From assembly GCA_024695315.1 (NCBI GenBank), contig JAILIJ010000330.1:1-6042 (forward strand): a stretch of DNA of 6,042 bases. Direction: 5' to 3'. This DNA is from Bacteroidaceae bacterium (GTDB taxonomy: Bacteria; Bacteroidota; Bacteroidia; Bacteroidales; Bacteroidaceae). The position numbers were made by a program, and so were the translations under genes. The notes under the pieces are model-generated. The model was not told the DNA's origin and did not search any database. It saw only the letters and a program-made list of their open reading frames with translations. Within the stretch, counting starts at the first letter, position 1. Each line of letters begins with the position of its first letter. This document shows, one piece after another, positions 1 through 5,959 of the stretch.

Positions 1-500
1 CGGTCTTTCTTAGGGAAATATTCGGCTGTAACCTTGATGGCAGCAGGGAAATTGCCTGATTCACCTATTGCAAGAATCATTCGGCAGGCTATGAAGAGCC
101 ATACGCTGAGGGTGAATCCCATAAGGCTGATTTGGGCTGCTTTATCAATGAGCATGAAATCCTCTACCGAGCTTACTCCTTCGGCATGTATGGATACCCA
201 ACCGCATCCAGCGTGTAGGCATGCACCAATGCTCCAAATGATGATGGCCCATGTGTATCCTTTTTTCGTTCCCATCCAGTCGATGAATTTGCCAGCGAAG
301 AGGCTGACGACTGCATAGAAGATGGAGAAAAAGGAGGTGATCATTCCGTAGTCATCATCATCCCATTGAAATTCGGGCTTGATGAAGTCAGCCCATGTTA
401 ATGAAAGAACCTGGCGGTCCATGTAGTTGATTGTTGTTGCCAAGAACAACATTCCACAAATTACCCAGCGGTAATTCGACATTTTGTTAGTTGAAATCAT
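1..500 (-). CDS. MFS transporter, hexuronate/ACS-family type, N-terminal part (cut by window edge)
   Basis: This is an inner-membrane secondary transporter; 166 complete residues are visible and the C-terminal half lies outside the window. Seen: an NYMDRQVLS segment at residues 25-33 just after the first membrane helix, the MFS motif A between helices 2 and 3 (G70, D74, G77, K79, K80), hydrophobic helices at about 12-27, 52-75, 81-99 and 128-147, and GESGNFPAAIK at 146-156. Known: this combination is typical of the anion:cation symporter group that includes ExuT-like hexuronate carriers. The substrate is inferred only from that resemblance; other sugar acids or organic anions are possible. 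The loop between helices 3 and 4 (about 102-125) is rather long. Two in-frame starts exist, at 500 and at 482 (MSNYRW). I chose 500 because the promoter at 535-566 leaves a sensible leader, but 482 cannot be excluded. It lies downstream of folB with no terminator between them. Confidence 0.88.
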   Translation of the reverse strand, partial: MISTNKMSNYRWVICGMLFLATTINYMDRQVLSLTWADFIKPEFQWDDDDYGMITSFFSIFYAVVSLFAGKFIDWMGTKKGYTWAIIIWSIGACLHAGCGWVSIHAEGVSSVEDFMLIDKAAQISLMGFTLSVWLFIACRMILAIGESGNFPAAIKVTAEYFPKKD

Positions 501-534
501 TTGGTTTAGGTTATATTTTGGTATTATTTTTATG

Positions 535-566
535 CAAAGGTAAAAATAATCTTCTTTTTTGTCAAG
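535..566 (-). promoter_or_regulatory. Bacteroidetes-type promoter for the MFS transporter gene
   Basis: On the minus strand a perfect -7 element TACCTTTG (535-542) lies 20 bp from a near-match -33 element CTTG (563-566). The spacing agrees with the known TTTG / TAnnTTTG arrangement recognised by the Bacteroidetes primary sigma factor. The predicted start of transcription is near 529, giving a leader of about 30 nt to the start at 500. The promoter falls in the 78-bp gap after folB, so the transporter can be expressed separately from folB, although read-through from folB is also possible. Confidence 0.6.
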
Positions 567-578
567 AGGGAACAGGAT

Positions 579-941
579 TTATTGTCTGAAATCTTCAATT
601 TCTATGCCTGCTCCCTTACATTCTGCTCCCATAGGAGGGTTTTCTTTTATCAATTGTAATTTTATTCGCTTGACATCTGGGAATGTTGCGAAGAGGGTTT
701 TTACTATTCGTCCGCCTACATGTTCGAGGAGCTTGGAGGGTTGAGCCATTTCTCCCTTTATTATTTCAAGCACTTCGGCATAGTTGACCGTGTTATGCAA
801 ATCATCTGTTTCCATTGCGTCGGAGAAATTCGTTTCAAACTCAAGGTTTAGCGTGTAGTACGCTCCTACCTTTTGCTCCTGTGGTAGCACTCCATGGTAA
901 GCATAGAGTCTTAGTTCTTTGATGAATACTTTGTTTGTCAT
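579..941 (-). CDS. folB: Dihydroneopterin aldolase FolB
   Basis: Cytoplasmic enzyme of folate synthesis that converts 7,8-dihydroneopterin to 6-hydroxymethyl-7,8-dihydropterin plus glycolaldehyde; the family forms octamers. The 120-residue product has the usual length. Seen: AYHGVLPQEQKVG at 14-26 with the family's conserved glutamate at E22, NYAEV at 53-57, LLEHVGG at 71-77 with pterin-anchoring E73, and the catalytic lysine in KENPPMG (K99). The start ATG at 941 is preferred over an in-frame ATG at 1040, because translation from 1040 would add about 33 residues unlike the family and would run through the promoter at 957-987. It is divergent from the nitroreductase gene. No other folate gene is visible nearby, so it appears to stand alone or to be followed only by the transporter. 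Assignment is secure. Confidence 0.96.
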   Translation of the reverse strand: MTNKVFIKELRLYAYHGVLPQEQKVGAYYTLNLEFETNFSDAMETDDLHNTVNYAEVLEIIKGEMAQPSKLLEHVGGRIVKTLFATFPDVKRIKLQLIKENPPMGAECKGAGIEIEDFRQ

Positions 942-956
942 TGTCGCTTTTTTTTG

Positions 957-987
957 CGAAAATACAAGTCTTTCCTTAAATCTCAAA
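957..987 (-). promoter_or_regulatory. Probable folB promoter
   Basis: On the minus strand TATTTTCG (957-964) matches the -7 consensus TAnnTTTG except for one base, and an exact TTTG (984-987) lies 19 bp upstream as the -33 element. Transcription would begin near 950, only about 10 nt before the folB ATG, so the mRNA would be almost leaderless. One mismatch and the general AT-richness keep confidence moderate. Confidence 0.45.
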
Positions 988-1004
988 ATATATAATTGAG
1001 TTTT
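978..1004. repeat. Inverted repeat between divergent folB and nitroreductase promoters (candidate operator)
   Basis: CTCAA (982-986) and TTGAG (996-1000) are perfect complements separated by 9 bp. Allowing one mismatch, the arms extend to 978-986 and 996-1004 with 8 of 9 bases pairing. The left arm overlaps the folB -33 box and the right arm touches the nitroreductase -33 box, so a dimeric protein bound here could act on both genes. Regulatory function is inference from position; short AT-rich repeats also arise by chance. Confidence 0.35.
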
Positions 1005-1034
1005 TGCTGATGAAACAAAAAAGCAATACCTTTG
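1003..1034 (+). promoter_or_regulatory. Bacteroidetes-type promoter for the nitroreductase gene
   Basis: An exact -33 TTTG (1003-1006) and an exact -7 TACCTTTG (1027-1034) are separated by 20 bp, the best promoter match in the window. Transcription should start near 1040, leaving a leader of about 15 nt. AGGA occurs at 1049-1052, only 2 bp from the ATG, too close to act as a normal Shine-Dalgarno site. Confidence 0.68.
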
Positions 1035-1054
1035 CTCCATAAATTTTTAGGATT

Positions 1055-1792
1055 ATGACAACAATAAAGAATCGTCGTACTATTAGAAAGTACAAAAGTG
1101 AAGAGGTGGCTGCAGATCTTTTGAATAGACTTTTGGAATCTGCTGCACGTGCCGCTACAATGGGAAATATTCAGCTTTATAGCGTGGTCGTGACTCGTGA
1201 TAAGGATATGAAGGAGAAGCTTTCGCCACTACATTTTGGACAACCTATGGTTAAGGGCGCACCTGTGGTCCTTACCTTCTGTGCGGACTTTAATAGGTTC
1301 ACAAAATGGTGTGAACAGCGTAAGGCTACTCCAGGATATGATAATTTCCTGTCTTTTATCAATGCTGCCTCTGACACATTGCTCTTTGTCCAGAATTTTA
1401 CTACTTTAGCTGAGGAGGCTGGTCTTGGAACTTGTTATCTCGGAACTACGGTGTATAATTCTCAGGGTATCATTGAGGCTCTGAATTTACCAAAGCTTAC
1501 ATTCCCGATTGCTACCATTACTGTGGGATGGCCAGATGAGTGTCCAGAACAGACTGATCGTTTGCCGCTGTCGGGTATCGTGCACGAGGAGACTTACAAG
1601 GATTATTCTGAGGATGATATCGACAAGATATATGAGTATAAGGAGTCGCTCCAAGAGAATAAGCATTTTGTAGAGATAAATAATAAGGAGACGCTTGCTC
1701 AGGTATTTACAGATTTAAGATATACGAAGAAGGATAATGAGGCTATGTCTTCTGGTCTCATTGAGGCGCTTAAACATCAGGGATTCCTATAG
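1055..1792 (+). CDS. NAD(P)H-dependent flavin oxidoreductase, NfsA-like nitroreductase family
   Basis: Cytoplasmic FMN enzyme expected to pass electrons from NAD(P)H to nitroaromatics, quinones or similar acceptors; the natural substrate cannot be read from sequence. The 245-residue length fits the NfsA-type branch. Seen: the N-terminal RRTIRKY (7-13) with FMN-phosphate-binding arginines, AARAATMGNIQLY (30-42), the flavin-site segment GLGTCYLG (123-130), and TVGWPDECPEQTDRLPL (156-172), which is characteristic of this family after the central sheet. The remaining 70 or so residues form a mostly helical tail with QVFTDLRY (216-223), typical of the longer NfsA-like members. The start at 1055 lies about 20 bp from a strong promoter and gives the expected N-terminus. 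The gene is a single transcription unit, divergent from folB and convergent with dnaA, closed by the hairpin at 1890-1923. In anaerobes such enzymes commonly set sensitivity to nitro drugs, but that is family knowledge, not shown here. Confidence 0.94.
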   Translation: MTTIKNRRTIRKYKSEEVAADLLNRLLESAARAATMGNIQLYSVVVTRDKDMKEKLSPLHFGQPMVKGAPVVLTFCADFNRFTKWCEQRKATPGYDNFLSFINAASDTLLFVQNFTTLAEEAGLGTCYLGTTVYNSQGIIEALNLPKLTFPIATITVGWPDECPEQTDRLPLSGIVHEETYKDYSEDDIDKIYEYKESLQENKHFVEINNKETLAQVFTDLRYTKKDNEAMSSGLIEALKHQGFL

Positions 1793-1880
1793 AGTGGGGG
1801 GGAAGATTTACCCTTTTGACTTTGGGTTTATCCTTTAGCCCTTGAATGGATGATGGTTAGGATTCCAATCCTGTTATTAT

Positions 1881-1923
1881 AAAAAAGTAAATCCGCAAGA
1901 CCGATGTCTTGCGGATTCTTTTT
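1881..1923. terminator. Bidirectional intrinsic terminator between nitroreductase and dnaA
   Basis: A perfect 12-bp stem (1890-1901 pairing with 1906-1917) closes a 4-base CGAT loop. On the plus strand it is followed by CTTTTT (1918-1923), ending the nitroreductase transcript 97 nt after its stop. On the minus strand it is followed after TAC by six T (complement of 1881-1886), ending dnaA 54 nt after its stop. Its position between two converging genes fits a shared terminator. Confidence 0.88.
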
Positions 1924-1971
1924 GAATTGGATATGTTAGCAATGTAGTTCTATTTCTAAAGAACTGAGTCT

Positions 1972-3402
1972 TTAATTTGCCAATTCATCTTCAATCATTT
2001 TAAGTTCCTGACGTGTCTGTTCGTCAACATCAAGCAGGTTCTTAACTTGATTGAGAGCATGTAAAACAGTTGCATGGTTACGATTGCCGAGGTTTACACC
2101 TATTTGAACGTTAGACATTGATGTGTGCTTGCTGGCAACATACATGGCCATCTGACGTACATAAGCAATTTTTGCCTGTCGGTTTCGTGAGCAGAGATCA
2201 TCTTCTGTCACGTTGAAATGATTACATACCACTTCTTTTATCTTGTCGATAGAAATGCTTTCCTTCTTATTAACTTCGGCAAAACGAGGCATAACCTTGT
2301 TGACGAGTTTCATGTTGATTTCGCATTTGTATACGATAGAAAATGCCAATAGTGAGTTGATAATTCCTTCTAGGTCACGTACACTTTCGTCGATATTCTC
2401 AGAAATGTAGTTGATGACCGACTCCGGAATGCTGAGTCCTTCCTTCTGGACCTTTGCGTTGAGGATAGAGCAACGTAGAGACTTTGTTGGTTTCTCTATT
2501 TCTGCTTGTAGTCCCCATTTGAAACGCGTTAGCAATCTGTCTTCTAATCCTTCAATGGCCATAGGTGGACGGTCAGCAGCAAGGATAATCTGCTTATTGT
2601 TCATCTGTAGGTGGTTGAAGATGTGGAAGAAGGTGTTCTGTGTACCTGTCTTTCCAGATAATTCCTGTATGTCGTCAAGTATGAGAACATCGATAGTCTG
2701 ATAGAATCCGATGAAATCATTGACCTTGTTGTTACGCACGGCATCTGTGTATTGAACAGTAAAGAGGTGTGCGCTAAGATACAGGACGCGTAATCTTGGA
2801 TGCAAATCTTTGATGCGTAGTCCGACAGCATTTATAAGGTGTGTCTTACCGCATCCAGAAGGTCCAAATACGAAGAATGGGTTGAAGGTACGTGAAGGAG
2901 TTTTTGCTATTGCTTCTCCAACAGAACGAGCTAAGCGGTTACTTTCGCCTTCAAGATAGTTTTCGAAATTGTACTCGGGTTTGAGTTGTGAGTCAAGATC
3001 ATCGACAGCTGTTGCCATTAGTTCATCTGGCGTAACGTTAGCTGGACGTTCTTGAGTACCATTGATGATAGGTTTAGGTGCTTCTTGACTTTCTATGGTT
3101 GTCTTGTTATTTGTCTTATCCACAAGGATACGATAGTATAACTTGACATTTTCGTCTCCGAAGTACTTCTTAAAGCTCGCACGCATTAAGGGCTGGAAGT
3201 CTTTCTCCAACATATCACGGATAAAGGAACTAGGCACATTGAGGATTAACTTGCCATTTGAATACGACTCGAGAGTTGTGTATCCAAAAGTCACGTTAAA
3301 CTTCTCAGGAGTAATGTTACTTCTAAAGAAATCGAGACATTTCTCCCATAATATTTGAGGACTTTGTTCCATTACGTTTAGCTGGTTAGAAAATTCTTTC
3401 AT
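1972..3402 (-). CDS. dnaA: Chromosomal replication initiator protein DnaA
   Basis: AAA+ ATPase that binds DnaA boxes at the origin, melts the DNA and recruits the helicase. All four domains can be placed in the 476 residues: domain I about 14-95, a polar linker (domain II) about 96-145, AAA+ domain III about 146-370, and DNA-binding domain IV about 383-476. Seen: Walker A GPSGCGKT (180-187), Walker B VLILDD (239-244), sensor 1 region ILAADRPP (273-280), box VII DRLLTRFKWGL with the likely arginine finger R293, sensor 2 VRDLEG with R342, and the domain IV signature NRNHATVLHA (440-449). Relative to E. coli DnaA, the DHTT bases-contacting stretch reads NHAT, which I recall as usual in Bacteroidetes. 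Domain I reads FNVTFGYTTLESY where a tryptophan is normally present (often TWF). The start at 3402 agrees with the promoter at 3420-3450; M11 at 3372 is an alternative. A perfect DnaA box lies inside the gene at 3116-3124. Confidence 0.98.
   Translation of the reverse strand: MKEFSNQLNVMEQSPQILWEKCLDFFRSNITPEKFNVTFGYTTLESYSNGKLILNVPSSFIRDMLEKDFQPLMRASFKKYFGDENVKLYYRILVDKTNNKTTIESQEAPKPIINGTQERPANVTPDELMATAVDDLDSQLKPEYNFENYLEGESNRLARSVGEAIAKTPSRTFNPFFVFGPSGCGKTHLINAVGLRIKDLHPRLRVLYLSAHLFTVQYTDAVRNNKVNDFIGFYQTIDVLILDDIQELSGKTGTQNTFFHIFNHLQMNNKQIILAADRPPMAIEGLEDRLLTRFKWGLQAEIEKPTKSLRCSILNAKVQKEGLSIPESVINYISENIDESVRDLEGIINSLLAFSIVYKCEINMKLVNKVMPRFAEVNKKESISIDKIKEVVCNHFNVTEDDLCSRNRQAKIAYVRQMAMYVASKHTSMSNVQIGVNLGNRNHATVLHALNQVKNLLDVDEQTRQELKMIEDELAN
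3116..3124 (+). promoter_or_regulatory. Perfect DnaA box sequence inside dnaA
   Basis: TTATCCACA matches the strict E. coli consensus DnaA box exactly. It lies about 280 bp into the dnaA coding region, over codons L93-K96. Part of the match is forced by the LVDK peptide, which also occurs in related DnaA proteins, so it may be coincidental. If bound, it could contribute to autoregulation or titration. I found no second exact box in the window, so it does not by itself mark an origin. Confidence 0.3.
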
Positions 3403-3419
3403 TTAATTCTTAACGAGTG

Positions 3420-3450
3420 CAAAGTTCTAATTTTTTTTTGAAACTGCAAA
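3420..3450 (-). promoter_or_regulatory. Probable dnaA promoter
   Basis: On the minus strand GAACTTTG (3420-3427) matches the -7 consensus TAnnTTTG with one mismatch at the first base, and an exact TTTG (3447-3450) lies 19 bp upstream. Transcription would begin near 3414, about 12 nt before the dnaA ATG at 3402, or about 42 nt before the alternative ATG at 3372. Confidence 0.5.
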
Positions 3451-3476
3451 ATATCTTTTTTTACATTCTGCAGTGT
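3441..3476. repeat. Inverted repeat over the dnaA -33 region (candidate operator)
   Basis: Arms 3441-3452 and 3465-3476 are complementary at 10 of 12 positions, with perfect cores ACTGCA (3443-3448) and TGCAGT (3469-3474). The centres are 24 bp apart, a little over two helical turns. The inner arm covers the TTTG -33 box of the dnaA promoter. It lies upstream of the predicted transcription start, so a DNA-binding site is more likely than an RNA fold. The function is inferred. Confidence 0.4.
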
Positions 3477-3506
3477 TCAAGTTGAAAATCTCTTTTTTTC
3501 AGCATT

Positions 3507-3605
3507 TTAGGATTTATAGTAATTAAGTCCTATTGCTTTTTTGTTTTTGTACTTGAATGGATAGAATCTCAGAGAGTTATGTTTTCTCTTGATTTGTCTC
3601 TCCAT
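3507..3605 (-). CDS. Possible small basic protein (32 residues), unrecognised
   Basis: A 32-codon frame begins with ATG at 3605 and ends with TAA at 3507. The product is strongly basic (ten Lys/Arg), starts MERQIKRKHNSLRFYPFKYK and continues with more Lys and Tyr; it has no membrane segment or cysteine. In its favour, AAAGGG (3611-3616) sits 5 nt before the ATG, a better ribosome-site spacing than at the large genes here. Against it, Lys, Asn and Tyr codons are what random AT-rich DNA gives, no minus-strand TAnnTTTG promoter is seen just upstream, and I recognise no family. It lies 116 bp after the MCE gene and could only be reached by read-through from that operon. It could equally be untranslated spacer. 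Confidence 0.25.
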   Translation of the reverse strand: MERQIKRKHNSLRFYPFKYKNKKAIGLNYYKS

Positions 3606-3654
3606 GCTTTCCCTTTATTGTAATTTCTTTGTCTATGTCTCTGTTTTAGATAAG

Positions 3655-3692
3655 TTTTTATAATCGTCGTTTAGACGATAAGTTAATAAAAA
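3655..3692. repeat. Hairpin downstream of the MCE gene
   Basis: ATCGTC (3663-3668) and GACGAT (3674-3679) form a perfect 6-bp stem over a GTTTA loop. Outer arms 3655-3661 and 3686-3692 (TTTTTAT / ATAAAAA) can add 7 pairs across an uneven bulge. It begins 29 nt after the MCE stop codon. On neither strand is it followed by a run of T, so it is not a standard intrinsic terminator; it could slow 3' decay or be an imperfect terminator for the amidase-MCE transcript. Confidence 0.35.
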
Positions 3693-3721
3693 ATTGTTTG
3701 TATTAAATTTGTTTTGTTCTG

Positions 3722-4624
3722 TTATTTTGACTTTTTCCCAAATAGAGAAAAATGTACATAACGCTTCGGATTTAGTCTTAAATCTTCTAAGAGTAGCGAT
3801 GCGTTTTGGACTGTGGTGTCCATGTGTAAAACAAGGCTATTATCGTTTAGAAGAAGTCCGAGTGAATTATTTTTGCTTGACATGGCATTGTCAAGTTTTT
3901 GTGTCAGATTGTTGACATTGTTAAGGGTGCCCTGAGCGCTGTTTGCCATGCCGACGAGATCCATCTGGTTCAGTTTGTTTGTTGTGATTTCCAGGTTGCC
4001 AGCAATAGTGTTGGCCTTTGTCATCAGTTTTGGCATGTCTTTACCGAGAAGGCTATTTACATCATCTGTTGTGGTCTTGAGATTATTTGTGATATACTCA
4101 AGATTGTGGAGTGATGTAGCGAGAGCAGGGTCATTTACCAAAGTGTTTACTCCTGCGAGAATAGAGTCGAGCTTTGGAATGAGTGATTGTACTTGTGGTA
4201 GCAGTTCACCTGCAGTAGCCATAAGGTCTGTAGAAGGAACAGCTTTCATAGTGTCGCCTGGCTTCATGTAGCCTTTGTCGTTCTGTCCTAGAGCCAAATT
4301 CATCTTAGGTGAACCGAGCATTTCTTTTGAAAGGAAAGCCGTTGTACCGTTTGGAATCTTGAAGTCTGGTTTTACGTTAATTTGTACGAGAATATTTTGC
4401 TTCTCAGGAATGTAGCTTATTGTCTTTACGAGTCCTATGTTTACTCCGTTAGCAAGTACTTCGCTTGATACGGATAGTCCGTTGGCGTTGTCCATTTCAA
4501 CGTAGTAGGCCGTGTCATTGCTGAAGAGCTTTAATCCTTTGAGGAATATGATTCCTGTGTAGATTATTATTATTGCTATGATGGCAGTAATGCCGATTTT
4601 TACTTCTTTTGTGAAAAAGTTCAT
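3722..4624 (-). CDS. MCE-domain (MlaD-like) membrane-anchored lipid-transport protein
   Basis: Probably an inner-membrane-anchored periplasmic protein that handles lipids between the two membranes, as MlaD does with an MlaE permease and MlaF ATPase. Seen in 300 residues: one N-terminal membrane helix (about 11-29) without a cleavage site, an MCE domain (about 39-115) containing ANGLSVSSEVLANGVNIGLV (47-66) and FLSKEMLGSPKMNL (97-110), then a long helical, coiled-coil-like stretch (about 135-285) rich in Leu, Asn and Thr, ending in LRLNPKRYVHFSLFGKK (282-298). The long C-terminal helix and this tail are features I associate with Bacteroidetes MCE proteins. It starts 51 bp after the amidase gene with no promoter in the gap, so the two are probably cotranscribed. 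No mlaE or mlaF partner is in the window. The family assignment is strong; the transported lipid and partner are unknown. Confidence 0.93.
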   Translation of the reverse strand: MNFFTKEVKIGITAIIAIIIIYTGIIFLKGLKLFSNDTAYYVEMDNANGLSVSSEVLANGVNIGLVKTISYIPEKQNILVQINVKPDFKIPNGTTAFLSKEMLGSPKMNLALGQNDKGYMKPGDTMKAVPSTDLMATAGELLPQVQSLIPKLDSILAGVNTLVNDPALATSLHNLEYITNNLKTTTDDVNSLLGKDMPKLMTKANTIAGNLEITTNKLNQMDLVGMANSAQGTLNNVNNLTQKLDNAMSSKNNSLGLLLNDNSLVLHMDTTVQNASLLLEDLRLNPKRYVHFSLFGKKSK

Positions 4625-4675
4625 ATTATTTTCTTTTTTTATTTCCTTATTGTTTAATACTTATTTGCTGAACTC

Positions 4676-5959
4676 TTATTTATTTTTTTCCCATTCCTCA
4701 ATAGCAACTTTGGTGTTTACAATTTTGCCATTTTTGAATGCTACGATGTAACATCCAGGGAACATCTTCTCTATTTCTTTCTTTTTCTTCAAAGTTTCAT
4801 TGTAGTCATTTGATGAGCCGTAGAAATATTTGTATCTGTTACCATCCTTAAACTTCTCAGTTTTTAATCCTTTGAATTGGCGGTCTGTACTTTTCAAATC
4901 ATATGATCCTGAGAGTATCTGAATTTTGAAGACTGGCTTGTTGTTTTCTATTGTTGCATTTGACTCTTTAGCAGGTGTAGAAGTCTTGGCGGATGTTTTG
5001 TTATTAGCTGTGACATTTTCCTGTTTTTTGTCATTAGCATTAACAGTTTTTGTATCCTTAGGTTCTTCTTCCACGTTGTCCTCTTCATATTTATCTATAG
5101 AGACAAGGTGAGACTTGCGACCTGTAACTTTTTCCTTGTATTGCACTATGGCATTATAGATGGAATGTGCCAAACTCATTTGTCCTTTGGTTGACATTAA
5201 GAATTTTTCCTCATTAGGAGTGGAGATAAATCCCACTTCCAGCAATACGCTTGGCATATATGTGCAACGCAATACGGCGAAGTTATCTTGTTTGACTCCC
5301 ATGTCTTGTCTTCCGGCAGACTCCACCATTTCCCTTTGAGCTATTTTTGCAAAGTTGACACTTTCTTCCATGTCGCGCTGTTGCATGAGCTCAATCATTA
5401 TGTCGCTTTCTGATGAGTTAGGATTGTAGATGTTATAATTATATTTTCCCGATGTTTCATAAGAAATAACGGAGTTCTCACGCTTGGCAACTTCGAGGTT
5501 TGTTGCTTCACCTCGTAGAGCAAGAGTGTATGACTGTACACCTGCTGGTTTGCGTGTGCTATTTTTAGGAATAGAATTGACGTGTACAGAGATGAAAAGA
5601 TCCGCTTTTGCTTTGTTTGCTATTTCGGCTCTTCTACCGAGTTCGAGGAATATGTCTGTTTCTCTGGTGCATACCACTTTTACGTCAGAGCAGTTGTTTC
5701 TGAGCTGACGTGCTATTTCCTTAACTATTGATAGTACGATATCTTTTTCCCTATTTGTTGGTTTTGAACCAACAGTACCAGGGTCTTTTCCTCCGTGTCC
5801 AGCATCAAGACATACGATGAATTTGTCGTTTGCATTATTGTCTTTTGATGGCACGTTTGCATGATTCTCGTTTTCTGCCAAACATATTGCAGGGAATGAG
5901 AAAATCAGAATGAGTACGGTATAAATTGTAGTTTTAATACTTTGCATTGATGTATGCAT
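4676..5959 (-). CDS. N-acetylmuramoyl-L-alanine amidase (Amidase_3) with C-terminal SPOR-like domain
   Basis: Zinc hydrolase that cuts the bond between N-acetylmuramic acid and the peptide stem of peptidoglycan, expected in the periplasm during cell separation. From the start at 5959 it has 427 residues: signal peptide 1-28 (hydrophobic 12-27, ending AICLA), Amidase_3 domain about 46-279, a charged Asn/Lys/Thr-rich linker about 286-342, and a SPOR-like domain about 343-417. Zinc ligands appear as H55 (DAGHGG), E71 (REKD) and H126 (SVHVNS), with the catalytic glutamate E241 (LLEVGF). An insert at about 165-210 is usual in Bacteroidetes members and may gate the site. The in-frame ATG at 6001 is rejected because the -7 promoter box (5979-5986) would lie within its coding part and it would put a polar, basic stretch before the signal peptide; the ATG at 5947 is a possible shorter start. 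It is the first gene of a probable two-gene unit with the MCE gene. Confidence 0.95.
   Translation of the reverse strand: MHTSMQSIKTTIYTVLILIFSFPAICLAENENHANVPSKDNNANDKFIVCLDAGHGGKDPGTVGSKPTNREKDIVLSIVKEIARQLRNNCSDVKVVCTRETDIFLELGRRAEIANKAKADLFISVHVNSIPKNSTRKPAGVQSYTLALRGEATNLEVAKRENSVISYETSGKYNYNIYNPNSSESDIMIELMQQRDMEESVNFAKIAQREMVESAGRQDMGVKQDNFAVLRCTYMPSVLLEVGFISTPNEEKFLMSTKGQMSLAHSIYNAIVQYKEKVTGRKSHLVSIDKYEEDNVEEEPKDTKTVNANDKKQENVTANNKTSAKTSTPAKESNATIENNKPVFKIQILSGSYDLKSTDRQFKGLKTEKFKDGNRYKYFYGSSNDYNETLKKKKEIEKMFPGCYIVAFKNGKIVNTKVAIEEWEKNK

Larger units (their letters stand above)
3403..3721. other. 319-bp AT-rich spacer between dnaA and the MCE gene
   Basis: From the dnaA side it contains the dnaA promoter (3420-3450), an inverted repeat over the -33 box (3441-3476), a possible 32-codon minus-strand small ORF (3507-3605) and a hairpin (3655-3692). 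The part from about 3580 to 3650 is pyrimidine-rich on the plus strand with repeated TGTCT words. No exact DnaA boxes, tRNA-like fold or convincing intrinsic terminator were seen, so an origin of replication here is not supported. Confidence 0.6.

Noticed and set aside
942..1040. N-terminal extension of FolB starting at 1040
   Set aside because: The extra residues do not resemble the family, and the stretch overlaps both divergent promoters; the ATG at 941 gives a standard 120-residue enzyme.
1860..1871. Short palindrome GGATTCCAATCC after the nitroreductase gene
   Set aside because: The arms are only 5 bp around a 2-base centre, there is no T run, and the much stronger hairpin 20 bp later explains termination.
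3704..3711. Plus-strand TAAATTTG, an exact -7 box match at the end of the MCE gene
   Set aside because: No TTTG lies 19-20 bp upstream and no gene follows on the plus strand; it is likely a chance match in AT-rich DNA.
3403..3721. Possible origin of replication next to dnaA
   Set aside because: The spacer is AT-rich but I found no exact DnaA boxes in it, and a single box inside dnaA is not enough. Base-skew data from the full chromosome would be needed.
3948..4271. Plus-strand open frame of 107 codons opposite the MCE gene
   Set aside because: It is antisense to a clearly recognised gene, has no family features or promoter, and reflects codon use of the opposite strand. The same applies to the other plus-strand frames at 34-318, 2411-2701, 5484-5708 and similar.
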